Source of the DNA: an uncultured Lysobacteraceae bacterium
Lineage (GTDB): Bacteria > Pseudomonadota > Gammaproteobacteria > Xanthomonadales > Rhodanobacteraceae
Direction: 5' to 3'
NCBI GenBank assembly: GCA_946482585.1
Contig: CAMLSI010000007.1
Location: 1 to 30,135, forward strand
DNA: 30,135 nt
The position numbers and the translations under genes were made by a program. The notes below the pieces were generated by a model. That model had not been told where the DNA came from. It saw only the letters and a program-made list of their open reading frames with translations, and made no database searches. Positions 23,253-30,135 of the stretch are shown piece after piece (position 1 is the stretch's first letter; each line of letters opens with the position of its first letter).

Positions 23253-24350
23253 ATGATCGAACGACTGCTGGTGTCCACGCGCAAGGGATTGTTCGCCTTG
23301 TGCGAAGACGGCGAGGAGTGGCGCGTCGAGCATCACGCGTTTCCGGGCGACAACGTCACGCTCGCGCTCGCCGATGCGCGCGACGGACGCTGGTACGCGG
23401 CGCTGAATCTCGGCCATTTCGGCGTGAAGCTGCAGCGCTCCGACGATCGCGGCGCGAGCTGGCGCGAGGTCGCCGTGCCGGCCTATCCGGCCGGAGAAAT
23501 GCTCGCGACCGGCGACGGCAAGCCGCCGGTGCCGGCGAGCCTGAAACTCCTGTGGTCGCTCGAAGCCGGCGGCGCCGACGAACCCGGGCGACTCTGGGCC
23601 GGCACGATTCCGGGCGGGCTGTTCCGCTCCGACGACGCAGGCGAGTCCTGGCAGCTGGTCGAGTCGTTGTGGAATAGTCCCCAGCGGGAAAAATGGTTCG
23701 GCGGCGGCTACGACCAGCCCGGCATCCATTCGATCTGCGTCGACCCGCGCGACCCGCGCCGGCTGCACGTCGCCGTGTCCTGCGGCGGCGTCTGGCAGAC
23801 CGACGACGGCGGCGAGCGGTGGACGCTCGCGGCCGACGGCATGTACGCCGCCTACATGCCGCCCGAGCTGCGCGACGATCCGAACATCCAGGACCCGCAC
23901 CGCATGGTGCAATGCGCGGCCGCGCCCGACACCTTCCGGGTGCAGCATCACACCGGCGTGTTCGTGAGCCGCGACGGCGCGCGCCACTGGCAGGACGTGC
24001 CGAACGTGCCGCCGTCGGTGTTCGGGTTCGCCGTCGCCGTGCATCCGCACGATCCCGACACCGCCTGGTTCGTGCCCGCGATCAAGGACGAATGCCGCAT
24101 TCCGGTCGATGCGGCGCTGTCGGTCGCGCGCACGCGCGACGGCGGCCGCAGTTTCGACAGCCTGCGCGAAGGCCTGCCGCAGCAGGCCTATGACCTGGTC
24201 TATCGCCACGGACTGGCGATCAATCGCGACGGCAGCCTGCTCGCGATGGCGTCGACGACCGGCGGACTCTGGCTCAGCGACGATCACGGCGACAGCTGGC
24301 GCACGCTGTCGCTGAATCTGCCGCCGGTCTACGCCGTGACGTTCGCCTGA
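23253..24350 (+). CDS. Asp-box (BNR/sialidase-like) beta-propeller protein
   Basis: The product is 365 aa. It carries about six Asp-box repeats, S/T-x-D-x-G-x-x-W/F: SDDRGASWR, SDDAGESWQ, TDDGGERWT, SRDGARHWQ, TRDGGRSFD and SDDHGDSWR. These predict a beta-propeller of the sialidase/Ycf48 superfamily. The sialidase FRIP motif and catalytic Arg triad are not evident, so automatic labels such as exo-alpha-sialidase should not be taken literally. It has no signal peptide and should be cytoplasmic. Its ribosome site GGGAGG is formed by the last codons (Gly-Gly) of the upstream MoaD/ThiS-like gene, only two bases separate stop from start, and the two are therefore coupled. It could be a partner or target of that protein. 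Confidence 0.85.
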   Translation: MIERLLVSTRKGLFALCEDGEEWRVEHHAFPGDNVTLALADARDGRWYAALNLGHFGVKLQRSDDRGASWREVAVPAYPAGEMLATGDGKPPVPASLKLLWSLEAGGADEPGRLWAGTIPGGLFRSDDAGESWQLVESLWNSPQREKWFGGGYDQPGIHSICVDPRDPRRLHVAVSCGGVWQTDDGGERWTLAADGMYAAYMPPELRDDPNIQDPHRMVQCAAAPDTFRVQHHTGVFVSRDGARHWQDVPNVPPSVFGFAVAVHPHDPDTAWFVPAIKDECRIPVDAALSVARTRDGGRSFDSLREGLPQQAYDLVYRHGLAINRDGSLLAMASTTGGLWLSDDHGDSWRTLSLNLPPVYAVTFA

Positions 24351-24360
24351 AACCGGATCG

Positions 24361-24381
24361 CGGCGCCGGCGGGCGGCGCCG
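24361..24381. terminator. Stem-loop between convergent genes
   Basis: CGGCGCCG (24361-24368) pairs with CGGCGCCG (24374-24381), itself palindromic, around a 5-base loop. It lies 11 bases after the propeller stop codon and 21 bases from the minus-strand stop. No T-run. Confidence 0.45.
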
Positions 24382-24401
24382 TTGAAACCGGGCACACCGA
24401 T

Positions 24402-25160
24402 TCAGCGCGGCGCGGTCAGCCGGCTGCCGTCGGCGAACACGATCTCGGCGGGCTCCCAGCGCAGTCGGATCTGATCCTCCGGCAGCTCGACGAGCGCGCG
24501 TTCGTCCGCATCTGCCGTGCGCATCGCATTGCCGCAGCGCACGTCGGCGCGCGCGAACGGCTCGATCCGGTCCACCTGCTCGATCCAGCAATGCGTGCGG
24601 CGCTTGTGCTGCGCGTCGTGCACTTCGGCAGCGCCCTTGGCCGAGGCGATCTCGCGGCCCGACAGGTTGACGAGACGGTAGGTCACGACGAGCACGCGCT
24701 GGCCGTTGTCGGCGCGCTTGGCGCCGCCGGCCGGGTCGACACCGAGGGCCTGGTCCTGCGTCAACAGTTCGCGCTTGACCAGGCGCAGCTCGAGCGCCTC
24801 GCGCAACGGCCCGAACGCGCGATCGCGTTCGGCGCTGCGTTGCGCGGCGATCGCATCGCGTTCGTCCTGCTCGCGCAGGAATTTCTGCTGCAGCTCGATC
24901 GCCTCGCCGAACGTGCGCGCCGTGAACGGCGCGTCCGGGTCGGCCATCGACGCGGGGAGCACGTCGCCGTTGCTGCGCTTGAGATAGCCGAGCACGAGTT
25001 CGCGCTCGTTCTCGCTGAGCCGGTCCAGCTGCGGCTGTATCTCGGACAGATCGTCGACATCGAGCGGCAGCTGCGTGCCATAGGGCTTGCGCAGCGCGCC
25101 GTACACGCCGAGCGCCGCAATGAGTCCGGCGACGATCAGCAGGCGGGCCGACAGCGTCAT
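24402..25160 (-). CDS. Membrane-anchored protein of unknown function, BenE-linked
   Basis: The product is 252 aa from the ATG at 25160. Residues 1-22 (MTLSARLLIVAGLIAALGVYG) are an uncleaved or cleaved N-terminal membrane helix; the rest is soluble. Residues ~85-130 form a charged helix (FGEAIELQQKFLREQDERDA). The C-terminal half is strand-rich (VLVVTYRLVNLSGREI, VELPEDQIRLRWEPAEIVFADG) and contains two Cys (HCWIEQ, VRCGN). No family was recognised. The start overlaps the stop of the BenE-like gene by the ATGA junction (25157-25160), so it is translated from the same message. A role in the transporter's function is possible but rests only on this coupling. Confidence 0.75.
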   Translation of the reverse strand: MTLSARLLIVAGLIAALGVYGALRKPYGTQLPLDVDDLSEIQPQLDRLSENERELVLGYLKRSNGDVLPASMADPDAPFTARTFGEAIELQQKFLREQDERDAIAAQRSAERDRAFGPLREALELRLVKRELLTQDQALGVDPAGGAKRADNGQRVLVVTYRLVNLSGREIASAKGAAEVHDAQHKRRTHCWIEQVDRIEPFARADVRCGNAMRTADADERALVELPEDQIRLRWEPAEIVFADGSRLTAPR

Positions 25161-26374
25161 GTCGCGCTCTCCGTCTTCGCGCGGCGCGTCCGCTGTACGA
25201 CCAATGCGAGCGTGCCGGCCACGAGCCCCCAGAATGCCGACTTGATGCCGAACAAGGTGATGCCCGAGGCCGTCACGAGAAACGTCAGCAACGCGGCCTC
25301 GCGCTCGCGTTCGTCGGCGAGCGCAGCGGCGAGGCCGTTGCCGATCGTGCCGAGCAGCGCGAGCCCCGCGATCACGACGATGAGCTCGCGCGGGAACGCG
25401 GCGAACACAGCGGCGACCGTCGCGCCGAACACGCCGACGATGCAATAGAACACGCCGGTCGCGACCGCGGCGACATAGCGTCGCGACGGATCTTCGTGCG
25501 CTTCGCGACCCATGCAGATGGCCGCGGTGATCGCGGCGAGGTTCAGCGCGAACGCACCGAACGGCGCGAGCGCCAGATTGGTCGCGCCGGTCCAGCCGAT
25601 CACCGGAGAAATCGGTACCGAATAGCCCGACGCACGCATGACGGCGACGCCGGGCACGTTCTGCGATGCCATGGTGACGAGAAACAGCGGGATCGCGACG
25701 CTGACGATCGCATTGAGCGTAAACGCCGGCGCGACCCAGACCGGCTGCGCGATCTCGAGCCGCACGGCCTGCCAGTCGAGCAAACCGCGCGCCGCCGCGA
25801 TCGCGATACCGAGCGCGAGCGTCGCGACCACGGCATAACGCGGCTGCCAGCGGCGCAGCACGACATAGGTCGCGATCATCGCCAGCGCGAGGCCGAACTG
25901 GCCCTCGAGCGCGACGAACGCATCGAGCCCGAAGCGCAGCAGCACGCCGGCGAGCATGCCGGACGCGATCGCGACCGGCACGCGATTGATGAGCCGTTCG
26001 AACACGCCCGAGAAACCGACCAGCGCGATCAGCAGTGCGGATATGACGAATGCGCCCGTAGCCTGTTCGATGCCGAGCCCCGCGGCGCCCGCGGTCAGCA
26101 TGGCCGCACCCGGCGTCGACCAGGCCGTGACCACGGGCACGCGATAGCGCAGCGAGAGCACGATGCAGGTCAGTCCCATGCCCCAGCCCAGCGCCCACAT
26201 CCACGAGGCCACCTGCGCCGGCGTCGCACCGGCGGCCTGCGCGGCCTGGAACACGATGGCGGCGGAGCTCGTGAAGCCGACGAGCACGGTGACGAAGCCG
26301 GCGACGACGGCCGGCAGCGACAGATCGCGCCACAGGGAGCGCGGCTCGGCGATGGACGATTCGGTGACGGACAT
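25157..26374 (-). CDS. benE: BenE-family benzoate/proton symporter
   Basis: The product is 405 aa from the ATG at 26374. It has about twelve hydrophobic helices, beginning LPAVVAGFVTVLVGFTSSAAIVF. Family-typical stretches include WMWALGWGMGLTCI, VVTAWSTPGAAML, FLVTMASQNVPGVAVMRASGY and FGAFALNLAAITAAICMG. BenE proteins import benzoate, and probably other aromatic acids, with protons across the inner membrane. No benzoate catabolic genes (benABCD, cat) are in the window, so the substrate is uncertain. No strong ribosome site precedes the chosen ATG, and an earlier start cannot be excluded. It is the first gene of a two-gene unit with the anchored protein at 24402-25160 and is divergent from the ArsR gene. 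Confidence 0.88.
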   Translation of the reverse strand: MSVTESSIAEPRSLWRDLSLPAVVAGFVTVLVGFTSSAAIVFQAAQAAGATPAQVASWMWALGWGMGLTCIVLSLRYRVPVVTAWSTPGAAMLTAGAAGLGIEQATGAFVISALLIALVGFSGVFERLINRVPVAIASGMLAGVLLRFGLDAFVALEGQFGLALAMIATYVVLRRWQPRYAVVATLALGIAIAAARGLLDWQAVRLEIAQPVWVAPAFTLNAIVSVAIPLFLVTMASQNVPGVAVMRASGYSVPISPVIGWTGATNLALAPFGAFALNLAAITAAICMGREAHEDPSRRYVAAVATGVFYCIVGVFGATVAAVFAAFPRELIVVIAGLALLGTIGNGLAAALADEREREAALLTFLVTASGITLFGIKSAFWGLVAGTLALVVQRTRRAKTESAT

Positions 26375-26476
26375 GGCGACGGACGGCGCGGGCGGAAACG
26401 CCAGCGTAGGCGCGAACGCGACGCGGCGAAAGAGCCAATCCGCACGCCGCGCGGCCGGCACGGCAAAACAAAGGTA

Positions 26477-26505
26477 TTGACCTAAGTTTCGACCGCGCAG
26501 ATAGT
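26477..26505 (+). promoter_or_regulatory. Sigma-70-like promoter of the arsR-type gene
   Basis: TTGACC (26477-26482), a 17-bp spacer and GATAGT (26500-26505) form a good -35/-10 pair. The ATG at 26513 is only seven bases after the -10 box, so the transcript would be leaderless or nearly so. Confidence 0.6.
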
Positions 26506-26512
26506 AAGGCTC

Positions 26513-26842
26513 ATGCCTAACCAATCGATCCAGCTCGACCACGTGTTCCAGGCGCTCGCCGATCCCACGCGCCGCGCCGTGCTCGAACGCCTCAGCGGCG
26601 GCCCGGCCACGACCAGCGAACTCGCGCAGCCGTTCAAGATGGCGCTGCCGTCGTTTTCGCAGCATCTCGCCGTGCTCGAACGCTGCGGCCTCGTGCAGTC
26701 GCGCAAGCAGGGCCGCGCGCGCACCTATCGTCTCGTGCCGCGTCAGCTCAAGACCGCCGAAACCTGGATGACGCGACAACGTGCGCTCTGGGAGCGGCGC
26801 CTCGATCAGCTCGACAACTACCTCAAGGAGACTTCGCGATGA
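26513..26842 (+). CDS. ArsR-family transcriptional regulator
   Basis: The product is 109 aa. It is an ArsR-type winged helix: [51 protein letters not shown], with the recognition helix around [12 protein letters not shown], then a wing ([10 protein letters not shown]) and a C-terminal dimer helix. The metal-binding ELCVC motif of arsenic/cadmium sensors is absent; ArsR proteins of this subgroup are usually not metal sensors and are paired with AHSA1-domain proteins. That is the case here: the next gene starts inside the stop (ATGA, 26839-26842). The small ligand is unknown. No Shine-Dalgarno at a normal distance is seen, in line with the promoter lying almost at the start codon. Confidence 0.92.
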   Translation: MPNQSIQLDHVFQALADPTRRAVLERLSGGPATTSELAQPFKMALPSFSQHLAVLERCGLVQSRKQGRARTYRLVPRQLKTAETWMTRQRALWERRLDQLDNYLKETSR

Positions 26843-27345
26843 AGACCGCTGCCTTCGATCCGCGTCGAGACCTCGTGCTCGAGCGCGACATCGCCGTGCC
26901 GCGCGCCCTGGTCTGGGCCGCGTGGACCGAACCCGAACGCCTCAAGCGCTGGTTCACGCCCGCACCCTGGCAGACGGTCGACTGCGAGATCGATCTGCGC
27001 CCGGGCGGCATCTTCCGCACCGTCATGCGCTCGCCCGAGGGCGTGGATCAGGCGCCCCATCTCGGCTGCTACCTCGAGATCGTGGAGAACGAAAAACTCG
27101 TCTGGACCTCGCTGCTCGAACCAGGCTTCCGTCCCGCCGCGCCCGTCGCCGCGACCGGCGAGGGCTGCCACGGCCTTCAGTTCACCGCGATGATCACGCT
27201 GCAGGATCACGCCGACGGTACGCGCTACCGCGCGCTCGTCATGCATGCCGACGAGGAGAGCACGCGGCGCCACGAAGAGCTTGGCTTCGCCCAGGGCTGG
27301 GGAACCGCCCTCGACCAGCTCGTCGCGATGATCCGGCAGGACTGA
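26839..27345 (+). CDS. SRPBCC (AHSA1-type) domain protein
   Basis: The product is 168 aa, one AHSA1/START-like domain. It starts [29 protein letters not shown], continues with [24 protein letters not shown] and [14 protein letters not shown], and ends with [21 protein letters not shown], all standard features of the Bet v1-like fold. This fold binds hydrophobic small molecules in a deep pocket. With its ArsR partner it forms a common bacterial pair in which the AHSA1 protein is thought to bind or process a ligand relevant to the regulator. GGAG lies nine bases before the start, inside the upstream gene. Function is not determined. Confidence 0.9.
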   Translation: MKTAAFDPRRDLVLERDIAVPRALVWAAWTEPERLKRWFTPAPWQTVDCEIDLRPGGIFRTVMRSPEGVDQAPHLGCYLEIVENEKLVWTSLLEPGFRPAAPVAATGEGCHGLQFTAMITLQDHADGTRYRALVMHADEESTRRHEELGFAQGWGTALDQLVAMIRQD

Positions 27346-27389
27346 ACCTGCAGCGCGCTCCCGCGGCGAACCTCCGCCGCCGCGACGAT

Positions 27390-27415
27390 GCGGCGCGAAA
27401 AAATTTTCACGCCGC
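27390..27415. promoter_or_regulatory. 26-bp near-perfect palindrome
   Basis: Arms GCGGCGCGAAAA (27390-27401) and TTTTCACGCCGC (27404-27415) match with one mismatch around a central AA. It could be an operator for the downstream phospholipase-like operon or a terminator for the SRPBCC gene, whose stop is 45 bases before it; the A and T runs lie inside the stem. Confidence 0.4.
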
Positions 27416-27483
27416 GTGATCGATCGCGGCGCTCCTCCCCGAGTCAGGGCGCGCGGCCGGACGCATCCGCTCCGACCGCGTCG

Positions 27484-27506
27484 GGATCCGGCATTCCGCC
27501 GGATCC
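27484..27506. terminator. Stem-loop before the phospholipase-like gene
   Basis: GGATCCGGC and GCCGGATCC form a perfect 9-bp stem with the loop ATTCC. It ends 42 bases before the next start codon. It may be a terminator or a structured 5' leader; there is no T-run. Confidence 0.35.
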
Positions 27507-27548
27507 GTCCACGGCCCCCGAGGCCATCGATTCGAGGGAGACTCGCAC

Positions 27549-28292
27549 GTGAACAAGCTTGCCAATTCGTTTGTCTGCCGCCTCGCCGCACGTACGGCGG
27601 CGGCGCTCGGTTTCGCCCTGGCCGTCGCGGCGCAGGCGCAGACGGTCCTGCCGCCGGTGACGGTGACCGCGCCGACCACGTCGGGCGGCCAGGTGATCTG
27701 CAGAGGCAGCGGCTGCGCCATCATGCTGCAGATGATGCAGTCGCAGGCGTATTACGAACTGCACGACCAGATGCCGCCGCTGGGCGAGGAAGGCAGCACG
27801 CCGATCGACCGCAACGCGTTCTGCAACAACCTGCGCCAGCAGAAGCCGGAGGACTGCGGATCGAGTCCGCCGCCCGCGCCGACGGTGAACATCTCGCTCG
27901 AGGCCTTCGCGGCCAGCTACGGCAACGGCTGCGGCGACGGCAGCTGGGCCGGCGACATCGCCGACTTCATCGCCGGCGCCTTCGTCGATCACTATTCCGG
28001 CAACCCGAATCAGCCGATGCCCGGCATCACCTTCACCGACGCCTGCAACACGCACGACGCCTGCTACGCCGGGCAAGGGGATCGCGGCGGTTGCGACGGC
28101 GCGTTCTACACGCAGCTCGCCGGCGTATGCCATCAGCAGAGCGGCCAAGTGCGAGACATCTGCAACGGCTTCGCACACGCCTACTCCGCCGCGGTGAGCC
28201 TCGGCGGCCAGAGCGCCTACGACGCCGCCGGAGCGGCCTATCAGTGCGCGCTCTGGCACGACAACATGGGAGACAACGCATGTCCGCGATAA
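27549..28292 (+). CDS. Secreted phospholipase A2-like protein
   Basis: The product is 247 aa; GGGAGA precedes the GTG/ATG region and the ATG at 27549 gives a signal peptide (AAALGFALAVAAQAQ). Residues 166-173 read CNTHDACY, the phospholipase A2 active-site helix (Cys-x-x-His-Asp-x-Cys-Tyr) with His169 and Asp170. It is followed by CDGAFYTQL and a later Cys pair, as in secreted PLA2 folds. A Gly-rich segment before it (GNGCGDGSW) could be the calcium loop. The enzyme would hydrolyse the sn-2 ester of phospholipids outside the cell, perhaps attacking other cells' membranes. The N-terminal ~90 residues (CRGSGCAIMLQMMQSQ and a Pro-rich stretch) are not typical and might be a propeptide. The downstream gene overlaps by 13 bases. 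Confidence 0.8.
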   Translation: MNKLANSFVCRLAARTAAALGFALAVAAQAQTVLPPVTVTAPTTSGGQVICRGSGCAIMLQMMQSQAYYELHDQMPPLGEEGSTPIDRNAFCNNLRQQKPEDCGSSPPPAPTVNISLEAFAASYGNGCGDGSWAGDIADFIAGAFVDHYSGNPNQPMPGITFTDACNTHDACYAGQGDRGGCDGAFYTQLAGVCHQQSGQVRDICNGFAHAYSAAVSLGGQSAYDAAGAAYQCALWHDNMGDNACPR

Positions 28293-29158
28293 CCAGGCCT
28301 CTCCTCGTCGGCGCGCTCGTCGCCTCGGCCGCTGCCATCGCGATCGGCTACGCCGGCGATGATGCGGCGCCGGTCCCGGCACCGCCGGCGATTGCCGCCG
28401 ATGGCACAGCCGCGCCGGTGCCGACGCCGTTGCGGAAAACGCCGATCGATCTCCACGACGCCGTGTCCGAAGCGACGATGTGGCCGCTGCCGGCCGATGC
28501 GCGCCTTCCGGGTGTCGCCGGCAGCCGGCTGGCACCGAGCCTCGACGACTGGATCGCCACATTGCCGGCGGCCGATCAGGAACGCGCACGCCGCTACGCC
28601 GCGCGCTATGCCCCCGCGTACGAAATCGGTGACAGGGCCGTGCAGGCCTGGCTGCTCGACCGCGGCTTTCCAAGCCTCGAGGAATTCGCCGCGTTCGACT
28701 ACGCGCGCGATGCGGCCGGCTGTCCGGCGAGCGACTGCGCCAATCCGAAGATCGCCGCGCTGTCTGCGGACCATTTCATCGCACAGATGGAACAGGCGCT
28801 GCCGGCGCCGGATGCGGCCGGACACCGCTCAATGGCGGGTCTCGACGACGGTGCGCGGCACGCGGCGGCGCAGTCCTACGTGCAGGCAGGGCTCTACGTC
28901 GATCGGGTTCGCCGCGGCGGCAACGTGCTGTTCGCGGCGTACCTCGACATGCGCCGCGAACAGGCATTCGGTCATGACAGCCGCGTCGCCGCGAGCCGGC
29001 TCTTCATCGCCGCCTGCGGCGATGCCCGCATGAGTCTCGACCCGGGCCAGACGGCGCTGGCGGGCGCATTGCTGCAGAACTCCTACGGTTCACCCTGCAA
29101 CAATGCCGGCAAGCCCGCATTTCCGACAACGGACGCCGCGCTCGCCGCCCGTCGTTGA
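28280..29158 (+). CDS. Exported protein of unknown function coupled to the PLA2-like gene
   Basis: The product is 292 aa from an ATG at 28280, inside the end of the upstream gene, with GGGAGA nearby. Residues 1-26 (PLLVGALVASAAAIAIGYA) are a signal peptide or membrane anchor. A Pro/Ala linker follows, then a mainly helical domain (WIATLPAADQERARRYAARYAPAY, VQAWLLDRGFPSLEEFAAF). Cys occur in pairs (GCPASDC, and AACGDAR with SPCNNAG), suggesting disulfides in the periplasm. No known family was recognised. The 13-base overlap means translational coupling to the PLA2-like protein, so it could be a chaperone, inhibitor or partner of that enzyme. That is inference from gene order only. Confidence 0.75.
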   Translation: MSAITRPLLVGALVASAAAIAIGYAGDDAAPVPAPPAIAADGTAAPVPTPLRKTPIDLHDAVSEATMWPLPADARLPGVAGSRLAPSLDDWIATLPAADQERARRYAARYAPAYEIGDRAVQAWLLDRGFPSLEEFAAFDYARDAAGCPASDCANPKIAALSADHFIAQMEQALPAPDAAGHRSMAGLDDGARHAAAQSYVQAGLYVDRVRRGGNVLFAAYLDMRREQAFGHDSRVAASRLFIAACGDARMSLDPGQTALAGALLQNSYGSPCNNAGKPAFPTTDAALAARR

Positions 29159-29160
29159 GC

Positions 29161-29192
29161 GCAGCCCGCCGCCAGGGACGGCGGCGGGCTGC
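29161..29192. terminator. Strong stem-loop between convergent genes
   Basis: GCAGCCCGCCGCC (29161-29173) and GGCGGCGGGCTGC (29180-29192) form a perfect 13-bp stem with loop AGGGAC, two bases after the stop at 29158. The T-run is absent, but a stem this stable should halt RNA polymerase or exonucleases for both neighbours. Confidence 0.65.
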
Positions 29193-29243
29193 GTCTTCAC
29201 GGGACCCGCAAAAACGACGGAACGACGGTTCTCGAGACGACCG

Positions 29244-29708
29244 CTACGGGTCGATCAGAAAGCTGCAGTTGATCGCGGCCGACGTCGTCGTACTGAGTCC
29301 GAAGGGCGAGGTCACCGTCACGTGGATGGTGTTGCCGGAATTGGGCAGACAGCGCACGTCGGCGTAGTCGGCGTAGCGCGAACTCGTGAACTGCACGTCG
29401 CCGTGCGCGTCCCAGTAATAGCTGACATCGCCGCGCTTGGGCCAGGCGTCGCAGAAATAGCGGAAATTGACGGCGTCGAACTGGCAGACGATCTCGGTGT
29501 ACTGCGGCGGCGGCGGAGCGGAGCTCGGCAGGATGACCTGCAGCTTGCCGCTGGCGCAGCTGCCGTCGAGCACCACCGGGCAGTACTTGTCGACCGTGCC
29601 GGGCGGACAGGTCGCGCTGTCGAGATCGGGATCGCAGAGGGTTTGCGCCGCGGCCGGCGCCGCGAGCAGCGCGGCGCAGAGCGCCGCGAAACGAATAGGC
29701 ACACGCAC
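29244..29708 (-). CDS. Secreted cysteine-rich protein of unknown function
   Basis: The product is 154 aa from a GTG at 29708, chosen because GGAG lies seven bases before it and the signal peptide (IRFAALCAALLAAPAAAQ) then starts near the N-terminus; an ATG at 29795 would add 29 residues and lacks that ribosome site. The mature part has eight cysteines, enough for four disulfides: LCD, TCP, YCP and SCA in the first 40 residues, then VCQ, FCD, RCL and NCS in an immunoglobulin-like strand pattern ending GNTIHVTVTSPFG. A Pro-rich linker (APPPPQYTE) separates the halves. No family was recognised. It is convergent with the PLA2-like operon and separated from it by the stem-loop at 29161-29192. Confidence 0.72.
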   Translation of the reverse strand: MRVPIRFAALCAALLAAPAAAQTLCDPDLDSATCPPGTVDKYCPVVLDGSCASGKLQVILPSSAPPPPQYTEIVCQFDAVNFRYFCDAWPKRGDVSYYWDAHGDVQFTSSRYADYADVRCLPNSGNTIHVTVTSPFGLSTTTSAAINCSFLIDP

Positions 29709-29802
29709 GAGAATTCTCCGAATGGGCGGATACCGGTTTCGCGCGACGCGCGCACCGGCGTGGACTACTCGGAATGGCGCGGCGTCACCGATCACGCAAC
29801 GC

Positions 29803-30135
29803 TCATGGCGTCGCCGCCAGCTCGGCAGCGCGCGCGCAATCGGCGTGGGCGGGATTCGCCGCGCAGCCGGCCTCGGCGTGGCTGCGCCGCAGCAGCTCGG
29901 CGAAATCGCGGCGGTTGTCGGGACGCGCGATCGCGAAACCGCTGGCCGCAGCGGGCGTCGTCAGCAGTGCGAGCGCCGCCCGGGCCTGACCGTCGGCCAG
30001 CAACAGGCGAGCATGCCCCAGACGAAACAGCACCACCGCGTTGCTCTGCGCACCGAAACGCTGCTCGGCCGCGGCCAGGGTGTCGCGGTACAGCTGCAAC
30101 GCCTCGGCGCGCCGCGTCGCATCGGGCGCGAGCAT
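29803..30135 (-). CDS. C-terminal part of a TPR-like protein
   Basis: The frame is open from the window edge to the TGA at 29803-29805, at least 110 residues; the true start lies outside or at the edge. The sequence is helical with repeat-like spacing: AEALQLYRDTLAAAEQRFG, NAVVLFRLGHARLLLADGQ, ARAALALLTTPAAA, RRDFAELLRRSHAEAG, typical of tetratricopeptide repeats. Xanthomonad proteins with such a C-terminus are often serine/threonine kinases or regulators with TPR arrays, but no kinase part is in view. The 95-base space to the next gene (29708) holds nothing clear. Confidence 0.65.
   Translation of the reverse strand: MLAPDATRRAEALQLYRDTLAAAEQRFGAQSNAVVLFRLGHARLLLADGQARAALALLTTPAAASGFAIARPDNRRDFAELLRRSHAEAGCAANPAHADCARAAELAATP

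Noticed and set aside
23253..24350. True exo-alpha-sialidase activity
   Set aside because: Asp-boxes alone are structural; the sialidase FRIP motif and Arg triad were not found, and there is no export signal.

Overview
The window is very GC-rich DNA packed with codons ending in G or C. Its gene content fits a gammaproteobacterium of the order Lysobacterales/Xanthomonadales, perhaps a Rhodanobacteraceae or Lysobacter-like genus. This is inferred from the gene families: secreted trypsin-like and PPC/P-domain proteases, a Reg_prop/Y_Y_Y/GGDEF sensor, TipAS-type MerR and XRE paralogues. No rRNA, tRNA, CRISPR array, transposase or integrase was seen.

Layout. Positions 1-3009 (+) hold the end of a secreted trypsin-like protease, a secreted protein of unknown function and a four-domain chitin-active AA10 lytic polysaccharide monooxygenase. 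Positions 3394-8017 (+) hold a B12-binding radical SAM protein and a large periplasmic-sensor diguanylate cyclase. Positions 8121-13510 (-) hold a membrane-anchored ClpB-like double AAA+ ATPase, an M19 dipeptidase lipoprotein and a TipAS-type MerR regulator. Positions 14274-16403 (+) hold a secreted reprolysin-like metalloprotease with PPC and P domains, closed by a clear intrinsic terminator.

Positions 16821-20563 (+) are an operon for a three-part FAD-dependent dehydrogenase: a c-type cytochrome lipoprotein, a sorbitol/fructose-dehydrogenase-type small subunit and a GMC flavoprotein with a probable 3Fe-4S motif. Positions 20754-22814 are a regulatory stretch with two paralogous XRE repressor-like genes, palindromes and a duplicated operator-like element, then a small winged-helix protein. 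Positions 22963-24350 hold a MoaD/ThiS-like ubiquitin-fold protein ending in GG, coupled to an Asp-box beta-propeller. Positions 24402-26374 (-) hold a BenE-type transporter with a membrane-anchored partner. Positions 26513-27345 (+) hold an ArsR/AHSA1 pair. Positions 27549-29158 (+) hold a secreted phospholipase A2-like protein and an overlapping secreted unknown. A Cys-rich secreted protein and a truncated TPR-like protein lie on the minus strand at the end.

How the genes work together. Many products are exported: two proteases, the LPMO, the PLA2-like protein, the dipeptidase and the dehydrogenase cytochrome. This suits a bacterium that feeds on polymers or on other cells. The most unusual observation is the C-terminus of the ClpB-like ATPase (10199-13510). 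It resembles peptide-chain release factor 2 on both sides of the catalytic GGQ region but lacks that region. Also notable are a REP-like palindrome present in two distant intergenic gaps, the XRE operator-like element, and a dehydrogenase small subunit that cannot have a Tat signal peptide.
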